20,767 nt of DNA from Bacteroidales bacterium UBA1253 (GTDB lineage Bacteria > Bacteroidota > Bacteroidia > Bacteroidales > Paludibacteraceae), in NCBI GenBank assembly GCA_002308815.1, contig DBVX01000004.1:7653-28419 (forward strand). Reading direction: 5' to 3'. Under the pieces are notes generated by a model, which saw nothing but the letters and a program-made list of their open reading frames with translations, had not been told where the DNA came from and did not search any database. The position numbers and the translations under genes are program-made. Within the stretch, counting starts at the first letter, position 1. Every line of letters starts with the position of its first letter. Below, piece after piece: positions 13,891 to 20,767 of this stretch.

Positions 13891-15312
13891 ATGATATACG
13901 GAAGAGAAGAAGAAATACAACTCCTAAAGTCGCTGGCAGACAGTGACAAATCGGAATTCGTGGCAGTCTATGGGCGCAGACGTGTAGGAAAGACTTACTT
14001 AATCCGAGAGACATTCAACTATCAGTTCGCCTTTCAGCACACCGGGCTGCAGGACGCTTCAACGCGTGAACAACTGGAGGAATTTGCCAACTCTCTGGTT
14101 ATTGCGGGTATGAAGAAAGTCAAATGCCCCAAGAACTGGTCACAGGCGTTTTTTATCCTCGCGCAACACCTCAACTCGTTGCCCGAAGGCAAAAAAATCG
14201 TCTTCATTGACGAGTTGCCGTGGCTTGACACACCCAATTCCAAGTTTGTTTCCGCGCTTGACCATTTTTGGAACGGATGGGCTACGGCAAGAAGAGATAT
14301 TGTCTTGGTTGTGTGCGGCAGTGCTACTTCTTGGATTATTGACAAAATAGTAAAAAACTACGGCGGCTTGCATAACCGGCTGACACAGCAGATTTACCTG
14401 CGTCCGTTCACCCTGCATGAGTGCGAACAATATGCCGGACAGCGCAATCTCGGTATGAGCAGGCGTAATATACTTGAAACATATATGGTGCTGGGCGGCA
14501 TACCTTTCTACTGGGATATGCTTCGGAAAGACCTTTCTTGGGCGCAGAATATCGACCGTCTGTTCTTCTATCCCGATGGCAAGATGCGCGGCGAATTTGA
14601 TGCCTTATACAAATCGCTGTTCCGGCATCCGCAGGCATATATCAATGTAGTAACAGCACTCGGAACAAAAAAGGCTGGTATGACTCGAAGCGAACTTATT
14701 GAAGCGATCGGAGTAAACAACGGAGGTACACTCTCGAAAATCTTGGAAGAGCTTGAGCAATGCGATTTTATCCGTTCATTCACACCGATTGGAAAAGTTA
14801 AGAAAGAAACCGTCCACCAGTTGATTGACAATTTTACGCTGTTCTATTTCAAGTTTATAGCATCCAAAGACATAAATGAGAAGGACTACTGGTCGCACAC
14901 CATCACCAAGCCTGCCTACAATGCTTGGAGCGGCTTGGCATTCGAGCGGGTCTGTTTCCAACACATCAGTCAGATAAAAAAGGCATTGGGGATTGCAGGC
15001 GTGATCAGCAATGTCCATTCTTGGGTATACAAGTCAAAAGACAAGGATGAAAAAGGTGTGCAGATTGATATGGTCATTGAGAGGGACGATAACGTAATCA
15101 ACCTGTGTGAAATAAAATTCGCGCAAGGAGAGTACGAATTGACAGAGAGTTATGATCTGGAACTGCGCAACAAGACAGGCACATTCCAATCAAAAACAAG
15201 AACCCGCAAGGGCGTCAGCATCGTAATGATAACATCGTATGGCCTGAAACGCAACGCATGGGCAAACGGTATCCAACGGCAAATAACGATGAACGACCTG
15301 TTTGAATCATAA
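13891..15312 (+). CDS. Archaeal-type ATPase with C-terminal DUF234
   Basis: A 473-residue STAND-like P-loop ATPase of the ATP_bind_2/DUF234 type. Walker A is GRRRVGKT (28-35), Walker B is KIVFIDELPWLD (102-113) and a sensor-like VVCGSATSWI is at 140-149. A winged-helix region lies at about 250-305. The C-terminal DUF234 domain holds FERVCFQHI (351-359), VQIDMVIE (390-397) and LCEIKF (405-410). E352, D393 and E407-x-K409 follow the PD-(D/E)XK layout. The family is frequent in Bacteroidetes and archaea and is functionally uncharacterised; nuclease or defence roles are suspected. It is the last accessory gene. cobB starts 27 nt after its stop with no visible promoter between, so the two are probably co-transcribed. 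Its promoter carries a doubled palindrome. Confidence 0.88.
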   Translation: MIYGREEEIQLLKSLADSDKSEFVAVYGRRRVGKTYLIRETFNYQFAFQHTGLQDASTREQLEEFANSLVIAGMKKVKCPKNWSQAFFILAQHLNSLPEGKKIVFIDELPWLDTPNSKFVSALDHFWNGWATARRDIVLVVCGSATSWIIDKIVKNYGGLHNRLTQQIYLRPFTLHECEQYAGQRNLGMSRRNILETYMVLGGIPFYWDMLRKDLSWAQNIDRLFFYPDGKMRGEFDALYKSLFRHPQAYINVVTALGTKKAGMTRSELIEAIGVNNGGTLSKILEELEQCDFIRSFTPIGKVKKETVHQLIDNFTLFYFKFIASKDINEKDYWSHTITKPAYNAWSGLAFERVCFQHISQIKKALGIAGVISNVHSWVYKSKDKDEKGVQIDMVIERDDNVINLCEIKFAQGEYELTESYDLELRNKTGTFQSKTRTRKGVSIVMITSYGLKRNAWANGIQRQITMNDLFES

Positions 15313-15339
15313 TAATAAACAACTATAATACTCACAACT

Positions 15340-16041
15340 ATGAAAAAAATTGTAGTATTTACCGGCGCGGGAATCAGCGCCGAAAGCGGACTGAGCACCT
15401 TCCGTGACTCGGACGGACTGTGGGAGAAATACCGCGTAGAGGACATCTGCACCCACGAGGCATGGGAGCGCAACCCGCAACTGCTTGTGGACTTTTACAA
15501 CGCCCGTCGTCGCGACGCGCTGAAAGCGCAGCCCAACGCAGCACACATAGCCATAGCCAGACTGCAGCAGGCTATGCCCTCCACACAGATTATCACCCAG
15601 AACGTGGACGACCTTCACGAACGGGCAGGGGCGAAGAACGTCGTTCACCTACACGGAGAGATAACCAAACTGCGCTCGTCCATCAACGAGACAGCCACCG
15701 TACCGCTCGAAGGATGGGAGCAGCACTACGGCGACCGTCACCCGGACGGCTCGCTGCTCAGACCTTACATTGTCTTTTTCGGGGAAGGCGTGCCGTACTT
15801 CACCTTGGCCTGCGACATAGCCTCCACGGCGGACATAATGATTGTGGTGGGCACCAGCCTGAACGTCTATCCTGCCGCTTCGCTGCTGCAGTACGCGCCA
15901 GATAAAGCGCAGATCTACCTTATTGACCCGGGACAGCCCGCCCTCTCGCCTTACGGGGCAAGAATACAGCACATCAGAAAGAAAGCCACGGAAGGCGTGC
16001 CTCAATTGGTGGAAAGCATATTGAGCAACGCGGAGGAATGA
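15340..16041 (+). CDS. cobB: NAD-dependent protein deacylase (sirtuin, class III type)
   Basis: A 233-residue sirtuin that removes acyl groups from lysines using NAD+. Landmarks are TGAGISAESGLSTFRD (8-23), the Tyr53/Arg56 pair in DFYNARRRD that marks desuccinylase/demalonylase-type sirtuins, TQNVDDLHERAG (86-97), catalytic His105 in HLHGE and GTSLNVYPAA (171-180). The zinc-binding four-cysteine module is absent: only C37 and C158 exist. This zinc-less form is, to my knowledge, usual in Bacteroidetes. The 3' end overlaps recO on the opposite strand by 40 nt. The 27-nt gap to the upstream ATPase has no recognisable promoter, so expression may depend on readthrough. Confidence 0.93.
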   Translation: MKKIVVFTGAGISAESGLSTFRDSDGLWEKYRVEDICTHEAWERNPQLLVDFYNARRRDALKAQPNAAHIAIARLQQAMPSTQIITQNVDDLHERAGAKNVVHLHGEITKLRSSINETATVPLEGWEQHYGDRHPDGSLLRPYIVFFGEGVPYFTLACDIASTADIMIVVGTSLNVYPAASLLQYAPDKAQIYLIDPGQPALSPYGARIQHIRKKATEGVPQLVESILSNAEE

Positions 16042-16514
16042 AGGTTCCTGAACTCCTCCAAAGGCTCGCCCCCATACCCCATCAGTTCAGATAACCGTAC
16101 TGGAAAGTGACTCGGTATATGCTCTATAGAGTCACTTGTGTCCAATTCAATAATAAGGCTGCTAATGTAATCGAACACCTTCTCGTCACTCAAAGGGTGG
16201 CACAAGGTTTTGTACAGCATTTCAGCCATAAAAATAGCCACACACTGCCTGCGTACATCGGTCGGGAGATGCTGCGGCACATAATGCAGTTGGGCGGACA
16301 CAAGACCGTGCAGGGACTTTCCTGACAGTTCCTTCCCTTCAATCTCTATCCACGACAGTGGTGTCAGGATGTTCCTGTTCACACATCCTGAACGCTTCCC
16401 GCCTCCATATACCATATACAGCACCTTGCCGTATTCACGGGTATAGACATGCACAAGCGAAGACTTGTCACTCTTACGCTGGACAGCCAGCACTATTCCT
16501 TCTGTCTTGTACAT
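16002..16514 (-). CDS. recO: DNA repair protein RecO, C-terminally short
   Basis: A 170-residue RecO-like protein starting MYKTEGIVLAVQRKSDKSSL, with the N-terminal OB-fold continuing through VHVYTREYGKVLYMVYGGGK. The helical part follows (RRQCVAIFMAEMLYKTL, FPVRLSELMGYG). RecO loads RecA with RecR on SSB-coated DNA. The usual length is about 240 residues, so roughly 70 C-terminal residues are missing. The last 13 residues are encoded antisense to the end of cobB. The ATG at 16514 gives the standard MYKTEGIVL start; a TTG four codons upstream is less likely. It is convergent with cobB. I see no clear TTTG/TAnnTTTG promoter upstream. Whether the short form works is unknown. Confidence 0.85.
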   Translation of the reverse strand: MYKTEGIVLAVQRKSDKSSLVHVYTREYGKVLYMVYGGGKRSGCVNRNILTPLSWIEIEGKELSGKSLHGLVSAQLHYVPQHLPTDVRRQCVAIFMAEMLYKTLCHPLSDEKVFDYISSLIIELDTSDSIEHIPSHFPVRLSELMGYGGEPLEEFRNLHSSALLNMLSTN

Positions 16515-16550
16515 ATCCTGAACCAACTACGATAGATATATGCCTGCGAG

Positions 16551-16572
16551 AAGTTACGATTGTCCGTAACTT
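16551..16572. other. Stem-loop in the recO leader region
   Basis: AAGTTACG (16551-16558), 6-nt loop, CGTAACTT (16565-16572) is a perfect 8-bp stem. On the plus strand it is followed by TTATTATAT, so it could weakly terminate rightward transcripts. On the minus strand it would sit in the recO 5' leader about 40 nt before the ATG. The surrounding 16573-16690 is A/T-rich and shows nothing else I recognise. Confidence 0.4.
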
Positions 16573-16727
16573 TTATTATATGTGATTACGATTATAATAA
16601 GGCAACAAAATAATAGAATGTATATAATGTGAATAATTCCGATAAAAACTACATTTTTTATAGTTTATAAACGCGGAATTTTAAGGAATAAAAATGGAAA
16701 AGTTTGAAAAAAACTGCTTGTTGACAC

Positions 16728-16762
16728 TTATCAACAACCAGTTCGGAAAAGGTTGTTGATAA
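16728..16762 (-). terminator. 12-bp perfect inverted repeat after corA, probable terminator
   Basis: TTATCAACAACC (16728-16739), 11-nt loop, GGTTGTTGATAA (16751-16762). It begins 3 nt after the corA stop codon on the minus strand, with a run of T about 12 nt beyond the stem in the direction of transcription. Position favours a terminator or 3'-protecting hairpin. The TTATCAACA cores are one base from the DnaA-box consensus, which is noted separately. Confidence 0.5.
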
Positions 16763-16765
16763 TGT

Positions 16766-17716
16766 TCATAACCATTTTTTCAGTTTGAAAAACAGCAGCA
16801 CAGCCAGTGTGAAAACCACCATCAGGGCGATAGCCCATACGTATCCGTAGTGCCAGTGCAGTTCCGGCATGAAGTCAAAGTTCATTCCGTACATGCTGGC
16901 TATCAGGGTAGGGGGCAGGAACACGATATTTACTACCGTGAATATCTTGATGATATTGTTCTGCTCAATGTTTACCAGACCGAGGAACGTGTCCTGCAGG
17001 TAGTCCAGACGGTCGAATCCGAAACGTGTGTAGTCCAATAGCGAGTTGATATCCTTGATGACCATCGTCAGTCTCGGTTGAAGTTCCTGCGGGAAGAGGT
17101 CGCATTTGAGAAAATTACTTATCACCCGCTGTTTGTCCATCACGTTCTGACGTATAAGAGTCACTTTTTCCTGCAGGTCCTTTATCTGTATAAGCACTTT
17201 CTCGTCCATTTCCTCTTTCGCGTTGATTTTGCCGGACAGAGCCGTAATAAGGTCTGTTGTGTCCTCAATCATATCCGCGTCTTTTTCCACACGTGTCTCC
17301 ATCAGCGCGACCAGTACGTGATAGCCGTTCGGATAGTTGCGGGCGTTGACGAACATTTTCTTCATCGTCTCGTTGAAACTGCCCAATTCCGTGTCGCGGG
17401 TCGTCACCAGTATGTTGTTTTTGATGATGAAGTTCACCGGCTCCACCGAGTAGTCATCTTTCAGGAAGTTGGAGTTCGCCACTATCGAGTCATCCGTCTG
17501 TATGTAACGGCTTGACATCTCGATTTCCTCCATTTCCTCGTCCTCCTGTATGTCGATTTTGAGGAATCCCTCAAGGGTGTCCTCCGTCTTGTCGCTGACA
17601 TCCAACAGGTCAATCCATACGATATCGTGCTTGTCAAGATCTTTCAAGGCGTTGATGGAGCGTGCCACGCGGATTCGCTCGTTGTCGTCTTTATAGAATA
17701 TTTTCAGTTCTGACAT
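16766..17716 (-). CDS. corA: CorA-family magnesium/cobalt transporter
   Basis: A 316-residue inner-membrane divalent-cation channel. A long acidic cytoplasmic part (about 1-250) with many helical Glu/Asp/Lys stretches precedes two C-terminal membrane helices. The first helix ends in the family-defining YGMNFDFMPE (GMN at about 277-279), and the second (WAIALMVVFTLAVLLFF) is followed by a short basic tail KLKKWL. Length is normal for CorA (about 315). The gene start overlaps the rsmA stop by 13 nt, so rsmA and corA form one operon. A perfect inverted repeat follows its stop codon. Confidence 0.95.
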   Translation of the reverse strand: MSELKIFYKDDNERIRVARSINALKDLDKHDIVWIDLLDVSDKTEDTLEGFLKIDIQEDEEMEEIEMSSRYIQTDDSIVANSNFLKDDYSVEPVNFIIKNNILVTTRDTELGSFNETMKKMFVNARNYPNGYHVLVALMETRVEKDADMIEDTTDLITALSGKINAKEEMDEKVLIQIKDLQEKVTLIRQNVMDKQRVISNFLKCDLFPQELQPRLTMVIKDINSLLDYTRFGFDRLDYLQDTFLGLVNIEQNNIIKIFTVVNIVFLPPTLIASMYGMNFDFMPELHWHYGYVWAIALMVVFTLAVLLFFKLKKWL

Positions 17717-18480
17717 GGTTGCAAAAGTTTGGTGAGTTCTACAAATTCTTCCACTGACAGTTGTTCGGGGCGCTTGCTGAATATATCCTCTTCAAGGACG
17801 GGATTTCCCTTTCCTGCCAGCTGCTGAAGAGAATTGCGCATCTGTTTTCGCCGCTGGTTGAACGAGGTCTTGACCACTGTCTTGAACAGACTCTCGTCAC
17901 ACCCAAGACTTCGTCGTTTGTTTCTTGTCAGACGGATGACGGCGGACTGCACCTTCGGGGGAGGGTTGAACATCTGCGCGTCCACAGTGAAAAGATACTC
18001 GATGTCATACCATACCTGTAGCAGCACCGACAATATGCCGTATGCCTTTTTCCCCGGCACGGATGCCAGTCGCTCTGCCACCTCCTTTTGAAGCATTCCA
18101 GAGCATACGGATATCCGGTCCTTGTATTCCAGCACCTTGAAAAATATCTGGCTGCTTATATTGTACGGATAGTTGCCTATGACGGAAAAATCGCCGTCAA
18201 ACATTTCACCCCAGTCCATCTTTAGCACGTCCCCCTCTATCAGCCGGAACGAATGCGATACAAGAAGCGTGTTCTGCAGATAAACCACGCTCTCATGATC
18301 CAGTTCGACCGCTGTGAGGGAAATGTCGGGATTATTGAGAAGAAACTGCGTGAGGACACCTGTTCCGGGACCTATTTCCAGAACAGATCCTCCCGTAACC
18401 GTGTCAGCTGTCCGTCCGGCGACCGACATATCCCGCAGGAAATGCTGACCAAGAGATTTTTTGGCGCGCACGTGTTGCAT
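17704..18480 (-). CDS. rsmA: 16S rRNA (adenine1518/1519-N6)-dimethyltransferase
   Basis: A 258-residue KsgA/RsmA enzyme that dimethylates two adjacent adenines near the 3' end of 16S rRNA during 30S maturation. It starts MQHVRAKKSLGQHFLRDMSV. The SAM-binding motif VLEIGPGTGVLT lies at about 33-44, the catalytic motif is NYPYNISS (usually NLPYNISS), and the C-terminal FNQRRKQMRNSLQQL is typical. The open frame extends 112 codons upstream to 18816, but that part has no similarity to the family and overlaps the promoter at 18555-18586, so I use the ATG at 18480. It is operonic with corA (13-nt overlap). Confidence 0.96.
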   Translation of the reverse strand: MQHVRAKKSLGQHFLRDMSVAGRTADTVTGGSVLEIGPGTGVLTQFLLNNPDISLTAVELDHESVVYLQNTLLVSHSFRLIEGDVLKMDWGEMFDGDFSVIGNYPYNISSQIFFKVLEYKDRISVCSGMLQKEVAERLASVPGKKAYGILSVLLQVWYDIEYLFTVDAQMFNPPPKVQSAVIRLTRNKRRSLGCDESLFKTVVKTSFNQRRKQMRNSLQQLAGKGNPVLEEDIFSKRPEQLSVEEFVELTKLLQPCQN

Positions 18481-18506
18481 TTTCTTCGTGATAGTCGTCC
18501 ATTTTT

Positions 18507-18537
18507 TTTGCCGTTTGTCAGAAATGATGTACTTTTG
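18507..18537 (+). promoter_or_regulatory. Promoter of the GtrA-MuiA pair
   Basis: TTTG at 18507-18510, 19 nt, TACTTTTG at 18530-18537. The start codon at 18580 is about 40 nt downstream. It faces the rsmA promoter head-on. Confidence 0.65.
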
Positions 18538-18554
18538 CCTTCTTAAAGAGCGCG

Positions 18555-18586
18555 CAAAAGTATATTGTTTCTGTTGTTTATGCAAA
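18555..18586 (-). promoter_or_regulatory. Promoter of the rsmA-corA operon
   Basis: On the minus strand TTTG (18586-18583), 20 nt, TACTTTTG (18562-18555): a perfect consensus. The rsmA ATG is about 75 nt downstream. Its -33 element overlaps the first codons of the GtrA gene. Confidence 0.75.
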
Positions 18587-19089
18587 AATTTGCTAAATTT
18601 ATTACCAATTCCGTTCATTTTTTCTACCGGCCTTTCCGGCGGTACTTGCCCGAGCAGCTTTTCCTGTACGCTGTATGCGGCGGTGCCAACCTCATCCTTG
18701 ACTGGATTCTCTACTTCCTTGTGTATAACTATGTTTTCGCTGCCGGAGTGCAATCGGCGCACAACCTTGTGTATGTGTCCTTGCCCTTCTCCGGCACGCT
18801 TTGCATTACCCCTCATATCGCTTCCCTTTGCGTCGTTTTCCCAATTACACTTCTGACCGGATTCTGGCTCAACCGCAACGTCACCTTCACCGGCTCTTCC
18901 GTGCGCGAAAGAAGGCAGCTCATACGGTATATACTCGTTGTGGCACTAAATTTGCTGATCAACTATGTGGGGCTTAAATTGACAGTCGAACTGTTCGGCT
19001 GGTATCCCACTCCTTCCAAGATACTTGTCACCCTCATTACTGTAGCCGTCAGTTTCTTCGCGCAGAAATACTACTCTTTCCGCAAATAA
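18580..19089 (+). CDS. GtrA-family membrane protein
   Basis: A 169-residue protein starting MQKFAKFITNSVHFFYRPFR with four membrane helices: about LFLYAVCGGANLILDWILYF, IASLCVVFPITLLTGFWL, LIRYILVVALNLLINYVGL and ILVTLITVAVSFFAQKYY. The motifs FWLNRNVTF after the second helix and FFAQKYYSFRK at the end are typical of GtrA-like proteins, which are thought to move lipid-linked sugars across the inner membrane for cell-surface polysaccharides. The ATG at 18580 is preferred over a TTG at 18565, which is only about 20 nt from the expected transcript start. The MuiA-like gene follows after 14 nt and is probably co-transcribed. Confidence 0.88.
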   Translation: MQKFAKFITNSVHFFYRPFRRYLPEQLFLYAVCGGANLILDWILYFLVYNYVFAAGVQSAHNLVYVSLPFSGTLCITPHIASLCVVFPITLLTGFWLNRNVTFTGSSVRERRQLIRYILVVALNLLINYVGLKLTVELFGWYPTPSKILVTLITVAVSFFAQKYYSFRK

Positions 19090-19103
19090 AAATCCAATTC
19101 AAT

Positions 19104-20651
19104 ATGCTTACCATTCTTTTAGCCACCGTCACATCCGTTTCCCTCTTTCTGAACGGAGCGGAAATCCGGCAGACGGAAACACTCAGTCTGCAGAAAGGCC
19201 AGAACGAGATTCGTGTGGAAGGTCTCAGTCCCAAACTCAACATCCCCTCCATCCAACTCACGCTCGGAGGCGGGACGGTCATCACCTCCTCGCAGTTCAT
19301 CACCGACTACCTCTCATCCTCCGGTATGGAGAAGGACAGCCTTGAGAAGGAGTTTCAGAAGCGGCAGGAGGAATTGAAACAGCAGCAGGCACTCAAGACC
19401 ACGCTGACAACATCCCTTGTGCTCTTGCAGGAAGGCGTGCAGGCTTCCGTATCGTCCGACAAGGTGTCCACCGCCACCATCGATGCCAACCTGATGTATT
19501 ACAAGAACAAGTCCGCAGCCTTCCAACATCAGCTGGCGCAGGCGGAGCAGGCGATTGAGGATGCCAACCTTGCCATACAGCGGCTGAAAAAACAGATTTC
19601 CGAACAGTCCACCAAAAGCAAGAACCGCTGCGGCGTGCTGCTCCTGACTGTCAGCAGCCCGAAAACACAAAAGCAGGAACTTCTCATCAAGTATTACACC
19701 ACCGCCGCCGCGTGGAACATGCAGTATGATGTCAATATAGACAAGATTGGTCAGCCCGCACGGCTGGTTAAGAAAGCCTTCATCACGCAGACCACCGGCA
19801 TCGACTGGAAACAGGTGCGCCTCACCCTCTCCACCGCTCAACCCTCCACCAACAACCATGTACCCGAACTCTCACCGTGGTACCTCCGCATACAGGAACC
19901 TGTCGCCAAACCCCGCCGCAGCGCGAACGTGGCGATGGCGAAAATGGCGGAACCGATGGCGGACATGGCGATGGTCTATGAGGAGGAGGTCGTGGCGGAA
20001 AGTAATACGGCGGCATCGGTCATCACCACCACGCAAACTGACCTCTCGCTGGAATACCGCATCGATGTGCCATACGATGTGCAGGGTAACGGCAAGGAGC
20101 AGATTATCGCCCTCGGCGAGGAACAGCTCACCGAAATGGACTATGTGTATCAGGTCGTGCCCAAGTACAACACCGATGTCTTCCTCGTGGCGCGGATACG
20201 CAACTGGACCCGCTTGAACCTGCTTGACGGACTGGCTTCAGTTCACTACAACGGCACGTTCTTCGGACAGACCTACCTCACCGCCTCCTCCACTGATGAG
20301 AATATCAGCCTCACCCTCGGCTCCGACCCCGCCATTCAGGTCAAGCGCGAGCAGGCGAAGGAGTTCACATCCTCCAAAACTTTGGGAAATAGCAGGGAAC
20401 AAACCTACGCTTGGCAGACCACCGTCCGCAACACCAAGAGCGAACCTGTCCGCCTTGTCCTTAAGGACCAGTACCCCGTTTCCGCCAACAAGGACATCCG
20501 CGTCACCCTTTCCAACAAGACCACTCAGGGAGCGGACAACGATACGGAGAAAGGCTATCTGACCTACACGCTTGACATCCAGCAATCGCAGGCGCAAACC
20601 TTGTATCTGGAGTACACCGTCAAGTCCCCTTCTGACAAGACCATACGGTAA
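19104..20651 (+). CDS. DUF4139 domain (mucoidy-inhibitor MuiA-like) protein
   Basis: A 515-residue protein. The N-terminal DUF4140-like segment (about 1-75: SVSLFLNGAEIRQTETLSLQ, NEIRVEGLSPKLN) is followed by a coiled coil (about 75-170). Next is a beta-rich DUF4139 region with TTAAAWNMQYDVNI and a repetitive Met/Ala-rich linker (about 270-305: VAMAKMAEPMADMAMVYEEE). The rest of DUF4139 has SLEYRIDVPYDV, NGTFFGQTYL and a C-terminal LVLKDQYPVSANKDI then YTLDIQ. In Streptomyces, MuiA suppresses mucoidy; the Bacteroidetes homologues are uncharacterised. Only a short hydrophobic stretch is present at the N-terminus, so export is uncertain. It follows the GtrA-family gene by 14 nt and ends before a strong bidirectional terminator. 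Confidence 0.9.
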   Translation: MLTILLATVTSVSLFLNGAEIRQTETLSLQKGQNEIRVEGLSPKLNIPSIQLTLGGGTVITSSQFITDYLSSSGMEKDSLEKEFQKRQEELKQQQALKTTLTTSLVLLQEGVQASVSSDKVSTATIDANLMYYKNKSAAFQHQLAQAEQAIEDANLAIQRLKKQISEQSTKSKNRCGVLLLTVSSPKTQKQELLIKYYTTAAAWNMQYDVNIDKIGQPARLVKKAFITQTTGIDWKQVRLTLSTAQPSTNNHVPELSPWYLRIQEPVAKPRRSANVAMAKMAEPMADMAMVYEEEVVAESNTAASVITTTQTDLSLEYRIDVPYDVQGNGKEQIIALGEEQLTEMDYVYQVVPKYNTDVFLVARIRNWTRLNLLDGLASVHYNGTFFGQTYLTASSTDENISLTLGSDPAIQVKREQAKEFTSSKTLGNSREQTYAWQTTVRNTKSEPVRLVLKDQYPVSANKDIRVTLSNKTTQGADNDTEKGYLTYTLDIQQSQAQTLYLEYTVKSPSDKTIR

Positions 20652-20685
20652 ATTATGTAACCCTTCTACTTTGCAGTTGGTGTAC

Positions 20686-20733
20686 AAATACAGCCGCGTG
20701 ATTACTTTCCAAATAAATCACGCGGCTGTATTT
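20686..20733. terminator. Strong bidirectional terminator between the MuiA-like gene and the tRNA
   Basis: An 18-bp perfect stem (AAATACAGCCGCGTGATT at 20686-20703 with its complement at 20716-20733) and a 12-nt loop. The stem is G+C-rich in the middle with A/T tails on both sides, so it can end both the plus-strand gene and the minus-strand tRNA. Confidence 0.85.
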
Positions 20734-20767
20734 TGGCGGAAAAGGGGGGATTCGAACCCCCGGTACA
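20734..20767 (-). tRNA. 3' end of a tRNA, probably tRNA-Ser (cut by window edge)
   Basis: On the minus strand the sequence ends ...GGGGG TTCGAAT CCCCC (T-arm), CTTTTCC (acceptor strand), G discriminator and encoded CCA at 20736-20734. The G discriminator, a GGA-type acceptor partner implied by CTTTTCC, and the preceding GTACC that fits the end of a long variable arm favour tRNA-Ser. The anticodon is outside the window, so the isotype is inference. Confidence 0.8.

Noticed and set aside
16694..16759. 21-codon ORF MEKFEKNCLLTLINNQFGKG plus Cys, with a possible AAGGA upstream
   Set aside because: Very short, no promoter, and half of it is the inverted repeat after corA; not supportable as a gene.
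16600..16762. Replication origin (A/T-rich DNA with two DnaA-box-like sites)
   Set aside because: Only two imperfect boxes, which form one hairpin directly after corA; no dnaA or dnaN nearby.
18481..18816. 112-codon N-terminal extension of RsmA
   Set aside because: It covers the rsmA promoter and overlaps the GtrA gene; no family similarity; the conserved start is at 18480.
20686..20767. tRNA-linked integration site (att)
   Set aside because: The hairpin abutting the tRNA is a terminator; no integrase and no second copy of the tRNA end is seen in the window.

Overview
The window looks like a chromosomal piece from an anaerobic member of the Bacteroidales (Bacteroides/Prevotella-like). Three things point there. 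The promoters are of Bacteroidetes type (TTTG, about 20 nt, then TAnnTTTG). There is a PorW/SprE-like TPR lipoprotein, and the core genes present (tsaB, rfbCD, DUF2461, zinc-less sirtuin, recO, corA, rsmA, GtrA, MuiA-like) are typical of the order. Genus-level placement is inference.

Left part (1-5253, minus strand): a compact housekeeping operon, read right to left from one clear promoter at about 5220-5253. Its genes are tsaB, porW/sprE-like, rfbC, rfbD and a DUF2461 gene that runs off the left edge. Stops and starts overlap or lie within a few bases, so translational coupling is likely.

Middle part (about 5280-15312, plus strand): an accessory, defence-island-like block. It opens with about 200 bp of helically phased tandem repeats (22 bp, then 11 bp units) and a decayed-looking 84-bp duplication. 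Then come a WYL-domain regulator, an AAA_14/DUF4143 ATPase with a nuclease-like C-terminus, rmuC, and a protein that joins an N6-adenine-methylase/specificity-like half to a histidine-kinase-like half. That fusion overlaps a gene for a receiver-domain protein with a HEPN/DUF4145-like C-terminus. The block ends with a small very acidic protein, a 32-codon gene remnant, a doubled palindrome and a DUF234-type ATPase. Two promoters, after the WYL gene and before rmuC, carry the same inverted-repeat operator at the same distance from the -7 element. Two weaker relatives precede the methylase-kinase and the acidic-protein gene. This suggests one regulator, plausibly the WYL protein, controls the block.

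The best candidate for an undescribed system is the methylase-kinase plus receiver-HEPN pair (9934-13261). It resembles in logic a two-component defence system: a kinase fused to a DNA-recognition-like module, with a phospho-receiver controlling a possible RNase effector. Function is inferred, not shown.

Right part (15340-20767): core genes resume with a sirtuin deacylase (cobB), convergent with a C-terminally short recO that overlaps it by 40 nt. Then come the rsmA-corA pair on the minus strand and GtrA-family plus MuiA-like genes on the plus strand. rsmA and the GtrA gene are driven by face-to-face promoters. The window closes with a strong bidirectional terminator abutting the 3' end of a minus-strand tRNA, probably tRNA-Ser.
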